From Craspedostauros australis (taxonomy: Eukaryota > Bacillariophyta > Bacillariophyceae > Mastogloiales > Achnanthaceae): a stretch of DNA of 64,000 bases. The notes below the pieces were generated by a model. That model was not told the DNA's origin. It ran no database searches and saw only the letters and a list, made by a program, of their open reading frames with translations. The position numbers were made by a program, and so were the translations under genes. Within the stretch, counting starts at the first letter, position 1. Each line of letters begins with the position of its first letter. This document shows positions 32,261-42,140 of the stretch, piece by piece. The stretch covers positions 992,001-1,056,000 of the forward strand of contig JAMXDE010000021.1 of assembly GCA_026770025.1 (NCBI GenBank), read 5' to 3'.

Positions 32261-35085
32261 ACTGCGCTTGCTGCCGACACTTGGCCTCGCCTCTGCCCTT
32301 GGATATTGAGAGAGTATGCTGCAGTGCTCCGTCCGTTTTTGTACGACCCATCGGTACTGATAACCGCCTTGCCTTGGATCACCGCCTCCAGCCACCGCTG
32401 CTCGGACTGTCTCACCCGCGTGTTGTGCTGGTTTCCGTGGCGTCCTGCTCGGCCCCCTGTACCCACAACTCGCATTCGTTCTGGCCGCTCCCGCACATAG
32501 ACCACCCTCCAGTCTTCTGGCGGCTCCTTCGCCGTTTCTCCCGATCGTACGTATTCTGCTACGCCTGAGGCCTTGCCTCCATATGCGTTCCATCGTCGCC
32601 ATTTGCGTGCCTTCTCTCGCGCCCATATTATCCTTCCATCATCACTGCGTATTGCGCCGACGTTTGTGATATCCCACATCGTCCCTTGCCGTGCCGCTGT
32701 CGCTACTCGTCGGAGTGCTTGGTCCCACAACTTCCAGTCCTTTCGCGGCACCTTGCCTTGCCGTGGCCAGTTGATGTGCCTCCGTCCTCGCCATTTGCCT
32801 TCATCGCTGTACTGTTGCCTGGCCATTACTCTTTGGCGGCGCTCATCAATCACGTCTGCCACGCTTACCACTTGCATGATATTGCGGCATCGGTTCAACC
32901 GAACTTGTTGCACTCTGCTGTAGCCTTCATCGCGAAACGCTACCATGAGCCATTCATCTTTGTCGTGTGCAAGCGCTGCCGTTGCTGTCTTCTCCCGGAT
33001 CCTGATGCCGCACTCGCTGGCTTCCTTCCACACGGTCTTGACCCCACATGCTGTCGCCAAGAACTCCCACTCCTTGTATCCGATCTCAAATAAGGATGTG
33101 CCCACTCCTACTTCCGTCTTCATTGCTTGTATGCTCCCTCTCATCAGCTTGCCGGTCATTGTCATCCTTTCGCCATGCTCAAGGACCATCTTCATGTGTT
33201 CCACCACTTGCGTTGTATGCAACTCATGCAGGTCTGCACCCAGCCACCCCGCTGTTGCATACGCCATTTCTCTTGGGAACCCCTTATTGAAGCCCACTTT
33301 CGACATCATAGTCTTCCACACTGGCTTCATAATGCCGTTGCACTGCTCTCTTGACAATTGGGCCACCGGTAACACATACTCCAGCTTCTTCATCAGCACT
33401 GTTCACACCGCAATTTCGGCGTCTTCCTGTCTCATGCGCCACGTTCGCACTTTCTCAACCCATTGCTCCGCTTTTTTCCGTAGCGTTGTCTCGATCGCCG
33501 AGTCATTGCCATCCGGCGCAAGCTTCACTCCCAGTGTTTCAAACGCCTGGTGGCACCCGCTTCTTGGCATCGCCTGTGGTATCCCTGTCGTTCCCTTCAT
33601 CATCAGTTCGGCTGGCGTCTCCTCGTCCGTGGCATATCTCCATGCGCCGTCCGCATTCCACTTGAAATCGACAGCCCACCACATGCATTTCTCTACGACC
33701 AATGCTCCGCCAGTTGCCCTTGCTAGGCTCTCCCACGATTGCACGCTCCGTTGCATGCGTTGTATGGTTTGCTGTACATCTTCTCCATCTCGTGCGTTCA
33801 CAACTAGATCTGTATCGTCCACGAATGCGTAGCCCACCATTTCGACATCCTCATTACTCACCGCAGTTCAGAAGCTGGCGGTGTGCCCTTCACGTTTCAT
33901 AATGTCCAGCACTGGTGAGGAGATAACCGCCCATATTACAGGGCCCGCTCCATTCTCTTGGTAAATGCCTTGCATCGGCACCACCCACCTTTTACCGCCA
34001 TACGTCAGTCTGGACTCGCCGTATGCAGTTCTGATGTAGTGCTCAAGCTGTTGGAGCGTGCTGAACATGCACACCACTTCTGACTGTGCGATTCCCTGCC
34101 GTTGCAATCCCATCGACGCCACCGTATGTACAATCCGATCGTAGCAACTCTTCAGGTCGTTAGTGCATAACACCGTTGGTATTCGTGTTTGCCTCGCCCA
34201 GTCCATTGTGAGTTGCTTATTCAACGCATGGTCTATCGCCCAATGCCGCTTCCTGCTGCCATACTGTTCCTCTGCGAACCTGTCTTGTTGTTCCGCTTGG
34301 TGGGCCGCCTTCCTTCCGATCGCTTTGTTCGCAAAGTTGAAGTCAGCCTCAAAGAGAACGATTGTTCTGAGCTTATCGACTCGGAAACTATTCGCCTTCT
34401 TCATCAATTCCACATCCGTGCCTTTCCTCCACCTTTGGTATGAGTATCCGCTCACCATCGCCACCGATGTCATACTTGCTTCAAATTCCGAGTTCCCTCG
34501 GTGATATGCGATGGCCTTGAAGTGGCCGAAGTGTAACCCTGATGGTCCCGCCGATGTGTCCTCCTTGGCTTTCCTCCATCCTTGTTGGAATTCGTCTGTC
34601 GTCATTCCTGCTGGTATGCTTCTGCTTGCGACCGATCGCAACCCTGACAGAAGCTTCTTGGCACCTTCATCCACCCATTGTCATGGCTCATACGTCCCGC
34701 TGAGCGTTTTCTCTGCGGTGTCGGTTACTCCAAGGTATCCAAACTCCTGTGCAAGCTGCCCATGCATGAATGGTGTTTCTTCTGTCTGCCGAAACCTTCG
34801 CTTGTTTTCCTCCATGCACCCTCGCTCGATCTCCTCCTTGCCTGTTCTCTCGACCCACTGCCCATTGCTGTCGGGCGCGATCACCATCGATATCCCTGCC
34901 GTTGCGTTGTTGCCTGATGCCATGCGTATTCTCCGATATGTCGCCCGTACTCTTTCCTTCTTCCGCAGCTGGAGTAATTGTTGTGCCGTTGCCTCTCCCG
35001 CGCTCATTTCTTGTGCGCCGCCGATGTCGTTCGCTTTCTGTTCTGCACGCTTTCTGACTTCCTCGAGTCCTCTTGCTTCCGCCAA
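32218..35085 (-). pseudogene. Reverse transcriptase and start of RNase H, broken by three in-frame TGA codons
   Basis: One frame runs for 2.87 kb, with stops only at 34683-34681, 33870-33868 and 33405-33403, all TGA. The reverse transcriptase shows TSAGPSGLHFGHFKA, a KSCYDRI block and the catalytic YAFVDDTDL (about 33820-33790). The thumb and linker follow, then the first RNase H motif STDGSYKNG near 32350. The frame then leaves the RNase H domain, whose remaining motifs continue in another frame from about 32255 down. This is a decayed retroelement polyprotein, not a host gene. Confidence 0.85.
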
Positions 35086-35091
35086 CCCCTC

Positions 35092-35111
35092 CAGTTAGAG
35101 CATGCATGTTA
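35092..35111. repeat. Target-site duplication, copy 2
   Basis: This is identical to 30602-30621 and marks the 5' end of the retrotransposon. Confidence 0.95.
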
Positions 35112-35113
35112 CT

Positions 35114-35562
35114 CTAAGCGTCACTGGACGTCAATGGCAGGAGACGGGGCGGCGCCCACGCGGTCAGCTTCGGGGCTCCAGCTCGCAGGCTGGGAGATGC
35201 GGCGACACATCCACGCTTTTTGCGCTGGGGAACGGTAGCTGCGATGTGGGACATAGCATGTAGCAGAGTGAACAGCCATTGTGCCTGTCGTGGCTGCGAC
35301 GTTGGGACCTGCTGGGCGAGCTGGCAAAGGTGGGTGGGGATGGGCCATGGTGGCAGCTCTTGGAGTGTTTGGAAGTAAAATCCCATGCGCTGGGACATCA
35401 CATCGCGCTCTCCTTCCTCGTGAAGCGCGTAGTTCCGACTAGACCGCTGTTGCAGCATCATGTGCCATAGCTCGTGGATCACCTCTGCCTGCCAGTGGAT
35501 GGGCCGGCAGCGGTCTGGGGATGGAGGAGGGTTGGGGCTGTGCTTTGGGGAAATCTAGAGTG
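35114..35562 (-). other. Open segment in the right half of the inverted-repeat element
   Basis: The minus strand is open from about 35562 to 35114, with an ATG codon inside at about 35464. Composition is protein-like at first (PIHWQAEVIHELWHMMLQQR) and Ala/Pro-rich later. It has no known motif. It may be part of an element-borne gene. Confidence 0.25.
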
Positions 35563-35931
35563 GGAACACATGCAAGGCAAGTGCTACATATGACCTGTAT
35601 GACAGAAACACTGAAACGGAACAGTAGGCAGTGATACCAACAAGCACGAACATGCATGTGGAAGCGTTGAGCATTCATTTTTGTTTGCTGTGAATGGAAA
35701 CAACAAGTGGAGAGGAAGGAACTTCCTGTTGTCATAGTCTTCCACCGAGGAAGGCTACTCAACAGCATAGATAAGGCTAGACAGTATTGATGACGTCATT
35801 GTATGATTAATTTGATTATTTCAGTCCCTCCAAGATCCAACGCGAACGCGAACATTTGGGGAGAGCTCCCCACTGGTTGTCACCACGACAGGTTCCAGGG
35901 GTGGCTTCATTTTACATGCGATATCTCCCTA

Positions 35932-37045
35932 ATGAATATTTGAATGTGATGGAAGACTCCTGTTGTATTGTATAGCACCACATTGTACAATAGTAGAGTA
36001 CTTGTACGGATAATCGTGTGCATCCATGCTGCAAACAATCATTGGACAAGTACGAGTACGGAGACATACCATGCCGCACTCTCCGCTTTTCACGTTCTCT
36101 GGCATTCACCTGCGTGTGAACTCCAGCCTCCACGTTCATGATGCAAATGATCATGTGTGAGTGTAACTGGGCACAGGTGCACATACTCTCCATCATATAT
36201 ATATAATAGAATAGTACTCGCACATATTATATCATATCATACTTACGATTAGAAAGAGATCCCACACATGCGTATCCACGCTTTGCACAACCGTGGAATG
36301 ACTTCTTCATTACTCGTATTGTAGTTCATGACAGGCGGCATGTATTTCGTCTCTCTTGGGTGAGTGGATTCGCACGGCTTTGTGGAGTAGATGCGTCGCG
36401 CTACCCATACCCGCAAGCAGAGAGTGCGTAGGAGTACATAGTAGAAGAGCATAGGACTTGCACAAGTTCATAAGCACGGCACTCTCTGAGTACTCTCTCC
36501 ATCCATCCATCCATCCATCCATCCATCCATCTATCTATCTATCTATCGATCTTTAGCAAGAGAGAGGGAGAGAGAGGTGCTCTGTTGCATCAATACAAAC
36601 TCCATTCTGCTCTGTCCTGTCTCGAATCGGGTTAGCAAGCTTGGTCTGTGTCTACATCTCTAGTTTCGTGTGTCTCTACTACGTTTGTTCGCATGAGTCG
36701 TTGTCTTCATCGACTCATCTGACCCAACACACGTCACATTTTCTCCGTCTCACCACAAACTCAATCAACTTGTCGCAGACATCAGTTCATGACAAACTGT
36801 TGCCACGCACTTTCCACAGATCATTCCTTCTCACGTCGCGCAGCAACGTCTCATCGTTGTTCTTCATTGCGCAAGTACAAATGTTCCATCAACAAATGCA
36901 TGCATGATCCTGTGATGGTTCATGGATTGATGCCAGACGAGCACCACGCATAAGATCAACAGGAGACGATTCAAGTCAAGTCGAATTCTAGTCGTATCCT
37001 TCACAAAGTCGAGCAGAGCAATAGCAAGCAACTGTTCGTGCGACG
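35932..37045. other. Intergenic with tetranucleotide microsatellite
   Basis: No gene is seen between the transposon complex and mutS2. It contains a CATC/TATC run (about 36501-36546) and several gtac/gagtac motifs (for example 36050-36061 and 36488-36497). Confidence 0.6.
36501..36546. repeat. (CATC)n(TATC)n microsatellite
   Basis: Seven or more catc units pass directly into tatc units. Confidence 0.9.
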
Positions 37046-40000
37046 ATGAGATGCAGTGCGGCCGTGCTGTGCCTCCTGGTTGCTGGGACCCATACCAGGA
37101 GCTTCCAGACCTCGGCCTTCACCCTGCCGTTGTCACAATCACCGCAATCGCGTGACGGTTACCAACGATTCACATCCTGCACACGGGTGGCTCGGCAGAC
37201 ACGATCGTCATCATTGCGTGAATCGTCGGATGGAACACGTGGAGGTGCCTATGAGGACACCAACGGTGGTTCCGATGCAACAGCGACAGCGTCCGTCATG
37301 TTGAATCCGAACGACCAGAACACCCAGGCTGGAAAGGATGGATACAGCGTCATGCGCCAGCCGTTGTCCAAGGGAGGCTGGGATCCAGACGTCGATCCGG
37401 ACTTTGAGGCGCCTTCGTCTCTATCCGATAGCAACAACGCAAAGGCAGATTCGTCCTGGTGGTCCGGAAAACAACAGCAGGAAGGCCTCCAGCAAGGCCG
37501 AGCTCGAGCGCCCCTCTACGACTCCAATCCGCAAGCGAATTACAATCCCAACGGCAGATCGTTCGGGGTCTCATCCGGTCTTTCGCAGCAGGGTGGAGGA
37601 AGAATGAGCAGCATCAGCAGCGGCATCATCAATATTGATGGCGACGACAACGGCAGCGACGGCGACAATGAAGACTTCAATGACCCTCTCGCCGATGAAG
37701 CACTCGCGATGAATCAACTAGATCTCTTCCAACGCTCGCTGGATACCCTGGACTTCGCCTTCGTCCTCAACGCCCTGCGTGTGGAGTGCTTCACAACCCC
37801 AGCACGACGCATGATCGATGAAGGTAAGCAGGCGTCCATCCTTTTTGGTGATGAAACTGCCAACGGAAGCAACAAAAGTGGACAGAGCAAGAACAACAAG
37901 GGCAACGGCAAGAGCAAGAGCAAGAGCAACATGAAAGACAACGAGGCCTTCCGACCACTGACGGGAAACAACGTCGAAGCTGTGCAGGAGCGCTACGCTG
38001 CCGTGCAGGAGATGCAGTTGCTGTTGGCGCAGGAAGTCAGCCTGGGCGATGCCTACTACAAGAGCCGACGCGGGTACAAGGTCAAGGTCGGCGGTGGCAA
38101 CCCGCCGCCGTTGGAGGGCCTTTCCTTCGACCTCGATTCCATCTTGGAGATTTGCGACGAAGGCAACGTCCTTGAGGGACCTGAGATCCTTGAAATATCC
38201 ACTATCATGGACGCCGTTGAAGATCTCGAGCTGTGGGGCAAGGGCCTCGAGCATGTGAATGAAGGGGAGATCCAGTTTGTGGAGCTGCCCAAGATCGTTC
38301 AGAACATCGATCGCAACGAGACGTTGCAAACCCTCCTCTCCGATGCCTTCGACAAGAACGGAAAGCTGTCCGGTAAGACGTTCCCGACCTTGGGGCGTCT
38401 GCGGGCAACCGTGCGAACGTTGAAGGCCGATATCCTCCAAACATTGGACAGCCTGGTCGCCCTGCCGTCCATCAAATCGAAGCTCGCATTGGAAAGCGGA
38501 GGTCCGCTGTACTCCGAGATCTCCAACGGCGGGCGTCTCGTGCTGCCCATCGATCCCAAGTATGCATCGTCGATCGGGATCGTGCACGACTCGTCACGCT
38601 CCGGAAAAACGGTCTACGTCGAGCCCAGCGAGGTCGTCGGACCCACCAACGAACTGCGGCAGATGGAGGCCGAGCTGCGCCAGGAAGAGGCGAGGGTATG
38701 GCGATCCCTGACGGAGCAGATTCTCAACAATCGCCAGTCCTTGTCGCAATCCGTGCATGCCGTCGGTCAGCTGGATTTGGTGCTTGCGAGGACTTTGCTG
38801 GGAGACAAGATCGGAGGCGTCGTGCCAACCGTGAAGGACGAAGGCGTCATCTCCCTGCAGGATGCCAGACACCCCGTGCTGCTGTTGCGAGGCCTCCCAA
38901 ACGTCGTCGGCAGCGACATCGATCTCGGAAAGGATGGGAATCAGGGCCTCGTCCTCACGGGACCCAACTCGGGCGGTAAGACGGTCATCATGAAGCTGCT
39001 TGGCCTCGTGGCGCTCATGTCCCGCAGCGGAATCCCCGTGCCGGCAGCTCGGCCGCGTCCTGGTCAGGAGGACTACGTTCCTCGCGTTGACTACTTCGAT
39101 CCCATCCTCGCAGACATCGGTGACATTCAGAGCGTCGATGGCGACCTGTCAACCTTCTCCGGTCACATGCTGGTTTGCCGTGAGGTCCTGGCCAATTCCG
39201 GAAGGAATGCGCTGGTGCTGATGGACGAGCTGGGTTCTGGAACAGACCCGGCGCAGGGTGTGGCCATCGCCCAGGCGCTGCTCGAAGCGCTCGTCGACAC
39301 GGGCTGCCGCGTGGCGATCACCACGCATTACATGGAACTGAAGCAGCTGGCTGCCTCCGACTCCCGCTTCTCCGTTGCCGGCATGCAATTCGTGAGAGGA
39401 CGTCCGACTTACAAGCTGTTGCCGGGAACCGTCGGGGAATCCTTCGCCATGGCCGTGGCGGAGCGCTTGGATCTGCCAGGAGCCGTCGTGACCCGAGCGT
39501 ACGACTTGCTGGACACGGAAACTCGTCAGATGGGCGACCTGATCCGCGAATTGGAGGATCAAAAGTCCGTGGTCGAAGAGCAGGCCGCGGAACTGGAGGA
39601 AAAGAAGAAAGAGATGGCCGCCTTCGAGAGCAAGATGCAGGAGGAGCAGGCGAGGTTGGAGCGCAAGATGCTGAACGCGAGACGTGACGAAGCAAAAAAG
39701 TTCGCGCATAAATTGGAGGAGAAAGAGAAGGTGCTCGAAGACGTCCTGGACAAGCTGAAATCTGATCCCAGCCGCAAGATCATTGCGAAGAGCTGGGACA
39801 ATATCAAATTCGTCAAGAGAGATGCCCTGACGGAGGCGGAGAACGTGCCGAGCGTCGTCGCTGCGAAGAAGAAGGCCGCTCAAACACAGGCCAACATCCA
39901 GGCGGAGCTGATCCCCGTGGCGGAAATGCGCGAAAAGCCAGAGCTCAAGGTTGGCGACAAGCTGATCATGTGCAAGCGGGGGCCATTGTTTGGTCGTGAG

Positions 40001-40564
40001 GCGATAGTGGCCAAGAACATGGGCCGGAGGTTGGAGGTGAAGATCTCCGGCATGACCATGTCCGTCAAGCTGACCGAAGTTTCGGCATTCACATCTAGCA
40101 AGCTGCCTGAAATCAGCACGATCAGCAGCAGCATCAACAGCAGTTACAACAGCAACAAGGGACAGAGTATGAAAGGAACCAGAGCGTCGGGCAAAGCCGC
40201 TGCATCGAAGGCTGCGGAAAGAGCAATTCAGACAGAAGGGAGGGTGAGGGATGCATCCGTTGAGGTCGGCGGCGCTGTCCAGCGCCCGAAGAAGGCTGGT
40301 GTGGCAATCCGAACTGATTCCAACACCGTCGACGTGCGTGGGTGCTACTTCGAGGAAGCCAGGGATAAAGCCAGGGGCAAGTTCAGCGAAAGTATCATGA
40401 GCGGACGAACGACTGTCTTCATCTTGCACGGTCACGGCACGGGCGGCGTCCTCAAGGCAAAGCTCAGGGCTTGGTTGAATTCGGAGAAGTCGATGGTGAA
40501 ACAATGGAACCCGGCGGAACAAACCGACGGTGGCGACGCCTTCACTCGTGTGGAGCTCAAATAG
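37046..40564 (+). CDS. mutS2: Plastid-targeted MutS2 with Smr nuclease domain
   Basis: This is a single-exon 1172-aa MutS2 homologue; bacterial forms are near 780 aa. Known MutS2 proteins act on branched DNA or stalled ribosomes rather than in mismatch repair. The N-terminus has a signal-peptide-like core (AAVLCLLVAG) followed by TSAFTLP, an ASAFAP-type motif, so import into the plastid is likely. A long acidic/Gly/Ser linker follows to about residue 225. The MutS core and clamp begin near residue 230, with a Lys/Asn/Ser-rich insert (about 275-305). The ATPase has Walker A GPNSGGKT (about 639), Walker B LVLMDELGSGTDP (about 723) and the switch TTHY. A long coiled coil spans about 823-905. The Smr domain is complete at 1092-1172 (VDVRGCYFEEA, then HGHGTGGVLK). 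The usual bacterial motif is HGKGTG. Confidence 0.95.
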   Translation: MRCSAAVLCLLVAGTHTRSFQTSAFTLPLSQSPQSRDGYQRFTSCTRVARQTRSSSLRESSDGTRGGAYEDTNGGSDATATASVMLNPNDQNTQAGKDGYSVMRQPLSKGGWDPDVDPDFEAPSSLSDSNNAKADSSWWSGKQQQEGLQQGRARAPLYDSNPQANYNPNGRSFGVSSGLSQQGGGRMSSISSGIINIDGDDNGSDGDNEDFNDPLADEALAMNQLDLFQRSLDTLDFAFVLNALRVECFTTPARRMIDEGKQASILFGDETANGSNKSGQSKNNKGNGKSKSKSNMKDNEAFRPLTGNNVEAVQERYAAVQEMQLLLAQEVSLGDAYYKSRRGYKVKVGGGNPPPLEGLSFDLDSILEICDEGNVLEGPEILEISTIMDAVEDLELWGKGLEHVNEGEIQFVELPKIVQNIDRNETLQTLLSDAFDKNGKLSGKTFPTLGRLRATVRTLKADILQTLDSLVALPSIKSKLALESGGPLYSEISNGGRLVLPIDPKYASSIGIVHDSSRSGKTVYVEPSEVVGPTNELRQMEAELRQEEARVWRSLTEQILNNRQSLSQSVHAVGQLDLVLARTLLGDKIGGVVPTVKDEGVISLQDARHPVLLLRGLPNVVGSDIDLGKDGNQGLVLTGPNSGGKTVIMKLLGLVALMSRSGIPVPAARPRPGQEDYVPRVDYFDPILADIGDIQSVDGDLSTFSGHMLVCREVLANSGRNALVLMDELGSGTDPAQGVAIAQALLEALVDTGCRVAITTHYMELKQLAASDSRFSVAGMQFVRGRPTYKLLPGTVGESFAMAVAERLDLPGAVVTRAYDLLDTETRQMGDLIRELEDQKSVVEEQAAELEEKKKEMAAFESKMQEEQARLERKMLNARRDEAKKFAHKLEEKEKVLEDVLDKLKSDPSRKIIAKSWDNIKFVKRDALTEAENVPSVVAAKKKAAQTQANIQAELIPVAEMREKPELKVGDKLIMCKRGPLFGREAIVAKNMGRRLEVKISGMTMSVKLTEVSAFTSSKLPEISTISSSINSSYNSNKGQSMKGTRASGKAAASKAAERAIQTEGRVRDASVEVGGAVQRPKKAGVAIRTDSNTVDVRGCYFEEARDKARGKFSESIMSGRTTVFILHGHGTGGVLKAKLRAWLNSEKSMVKQWNPAEQTDGGDAFTRVELK

Positions 40565-40723
40565 AGTCCTCTCTGGAGAGCGGAGTACTATGTTCCATTG
40601 GTGCAATGATGGTCGAGTCGAATTTAGTCGAGTTTAGTCAAGTATGGTTGGATTCTTGATTTTGATTACCTTTGCTTGACTGTGGCATCCACTGCATCAC
40701 ATGTTGTTCCATTCTAGTCGAGT

Positions 40724-41443
40724 TCAATTCAGCTCGGTTGTGTTGAATTGCATCGTCTCGTTGCTGAAGTAGATCTCAGCCGTATCGATGACATCCACGA
40801 TGCCGTCGCACACCATCGACTTGGCTGTGGCGTCCGCGATCTCCTCCCGGCTCCACCACTTCGCATCAATGGCATCATCCGACGGTGAGATATCTGGCAG
40901 GGTCGCAGCAGATGGAATGTAGCACAGCATCTGCGAGATGACGTAGTGGAATGCAAACGACCCGTCGTCGTTGGGGGTGATCGCATCGCTTGACGTGATC
41001 GGTTGGTGGAACCACCGCAAGTCGACGTCCTCGTGGAACTTGACTTCCTCATCAAGCTCACGACGCGCGGCGTCCATCGTCGATTCGCCGAGGTCGATCT
41101 TGCCACCAGGCAGCGCCCACTTGCCTTCGTCGGGTGGGTTCTTCCTCTGAATGAGGAGGTATCGATTGAGCGATGCATGCCCGCTGCCATCATTGTCATC
41201 CTCTACCTGTCCCTGTCCTTGTCCTTGCGCATTTGTGTTTGGTGTCGTTGGTACCCGTGCTGTTGAAGGTATGGAACAACGAACAGTCACCGCGACAGCT
41301 GCGCGCGGCACCATCTCGGGCATCGATGCGAAGCACAGCATCTGAAGCGGTCGGTGGATGCCATTCTTCGCCGATGACATGAATGTCGGCCGGTACAGGC
41401 AATGGCCATACTCGTGTGCGTGATGCGAAAGGAAGCGGAACAT
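40724..41443 (-). CDS. Nudix hydrolase A
   Basis: This is a 239-aa single-exon Nudix-family pyrophosphohydrolase. The Nudix box G-x5-E-x7-R-E-x2-E-E is complete at about residues 112-134 (GGKIDLGES, then RRELDEE), preceded by RYLLIQRKNPPDEGKWALP. A Gly/Gln-rich linker (about 70-85) sits in the N-terminal half. The substrate cannot be told from the sequence; the strand order and KWALPGG resemble ADP-ribose/NTP-type members. The N-terminus is not an obvious plastid signal. The gene is convergent with mutS2 (159 bp between stops) and divergent from the paralogue starting at 42141. Confidence 0.88.
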   Translation of the reverse strand: MFRFLSHHAHEYGHCLYRPTFMSSAKNGIHRPLQMLCFASMPEMVPRAAVAVTVRCSIPSTARVPTTPNTNAQGQGQGQVEDDNDGSGHASLNRYLLIQRKNPPDEGKWALPGGKIDLGESTMDAARRELDEEVKFHEDVDLRWFHQPITSSDAITPNDDGSFAFHYVISQMLCYIPSAATLPDISPSDDAIDAKWWSREEIADATAKSMVCDGIVDVIDTAEIYFSNETMQFNTTELN

Positions 41444-42140
41444 TCTGCCAAAGCCGCTTTCGAGAGTACGTTTGGCTATGAGTGGTAACGTGAGGTTGAC
41501 GGGAGGAGCAAGAGCGAGGTGCGAGAGTGGAACTGGGAGCGATGCGCAAGTGCTGCGAGTGTTGTGAGCGTCAGCACTGGGTTGGACGCGGTGTTGGGTA
41601 TCTTTGCCATCAGCGGACGGCGCACGGGCGTTATCCTTGCTTTCTAACTACAGAAATCGGACGAAACCGAAAGTCTCAACGGACATGTTGTAACGGACTA
41701 ATAACGAACATACCAGGATTGTTTCAGTCCCGAATAACTTTGTGGTCCCAAACAGACAGACAAACAATGTCAACAACACAAACAAACCACGATTTCAAAC
41801 AGACACAGAAGCAACAACCTCATTGATGCAAACAGACAGATAAGCCAAGACAAAGATCGCAAGTGCGCACGAAGTTGCCAACACCACAATGCTCTGCCTC
41901 GCATGACCGCAATGCTTGATCGGGCAGCGTACCATTGGTGGTGTGGATGTGTCGGACATCAGCCATCGCAGCACCGTTGCCATACTCTCACGATCCATGC
42001 CACAAGCGACAAGCGACAAGGACGATCTCTGTACACATCGTGTAGTCCTCCAACAGCATACCAGCAGTAGATCAGGGTGGTGGTATTGGACGAGTACTGC
42101 TCGAAGTACGATCACATCAACGAGACTGCGACCAGCAACG
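41444..42140. promoter_or_regulatory. Shared upstream region of the divergent Nudix pair
   Basis: This 697-bp stretch separates two start codons facing away from each other, so it must contain both promoters. No defined element is recognised. The frame of the right-hand gene stays open for about 220 bp upstream of its ATG, but with no protein-like content. Confidence 0.45.

Larger units (their letters stand above)
30622..35091 (-). mobile_element. Non-LTR retrotransposon insertion, probably 5'-truncated
   Basis: This 4.47-kb element reads on the minus strand. It is bounded by a perfect 20-bp target-site duplication and ends 3' in a (TTA)7 tail on its own strand (TAA repeats at 30622-30642). 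It encodes, in order, a reverse transcriptase, an RNase H domain and a C-terminal CCHC-like zinc motif. There are no long terminal repeats. No apurinic-type endonuclease or gag-like ORF precedes the reverse transcriptase, and only a few bases separate the first codons from the duplication, so 5' truncation at insertion is likely. The reading frame is broken by three TGA codons and one frameshift. The exact duplication shows that the insertion is fairly recent. Confidence 0.93.
30021..35931. mobile_element. Element with 20-bp terminal inverted repeats, interrupted by a retrotransposon
   Basis: The 20-mer tagggagatatcgcatgtaa (30021-30040) recurs as its exact reverse complement at 35912-35931. 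Both are directly flanked on the outside by ATGAA (30016-30020 and 35932-35936), as expected for a 5-bp target duplication. An alternative reading is a TA duplication with 18-bp repeats starting GGGAG. Weaker inverted similarity continues about 15 bp inward. Without the nested retrotransposon the element would be about 1.4 kb. No known transposase is recognisable in it, so it is either non-autonomous or of a kind I do not recognise. Confidence 0.65.

Noticed and set aside
32945-33832. Plus-strand frame opposite the reverse transcriptase
   Set aside because: It is a shadow of the retrotransposon frame on the other strand.
33403-34683. Selenocysteine or other programmed readthrough at the three TGA codons of the retrotransposon
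   Set aside because: Three scattered TGAs plus a frameshift in a mobile element are better explained by decay; no hairpin element was looked for computationally.
39149-40606. 485-codon minus-strand frame opposite mutS2
   Set aside because: It is antisense to the conserved ATPase and Smr domains and has no recognisable features of its own.
41916-42140. N-terminal extension of Nudix hydrolase B
   Set aside because: The frame is open, but a start at 42141 puts a classic signal peptide at the N-terminus; the extension has no protein-like features.
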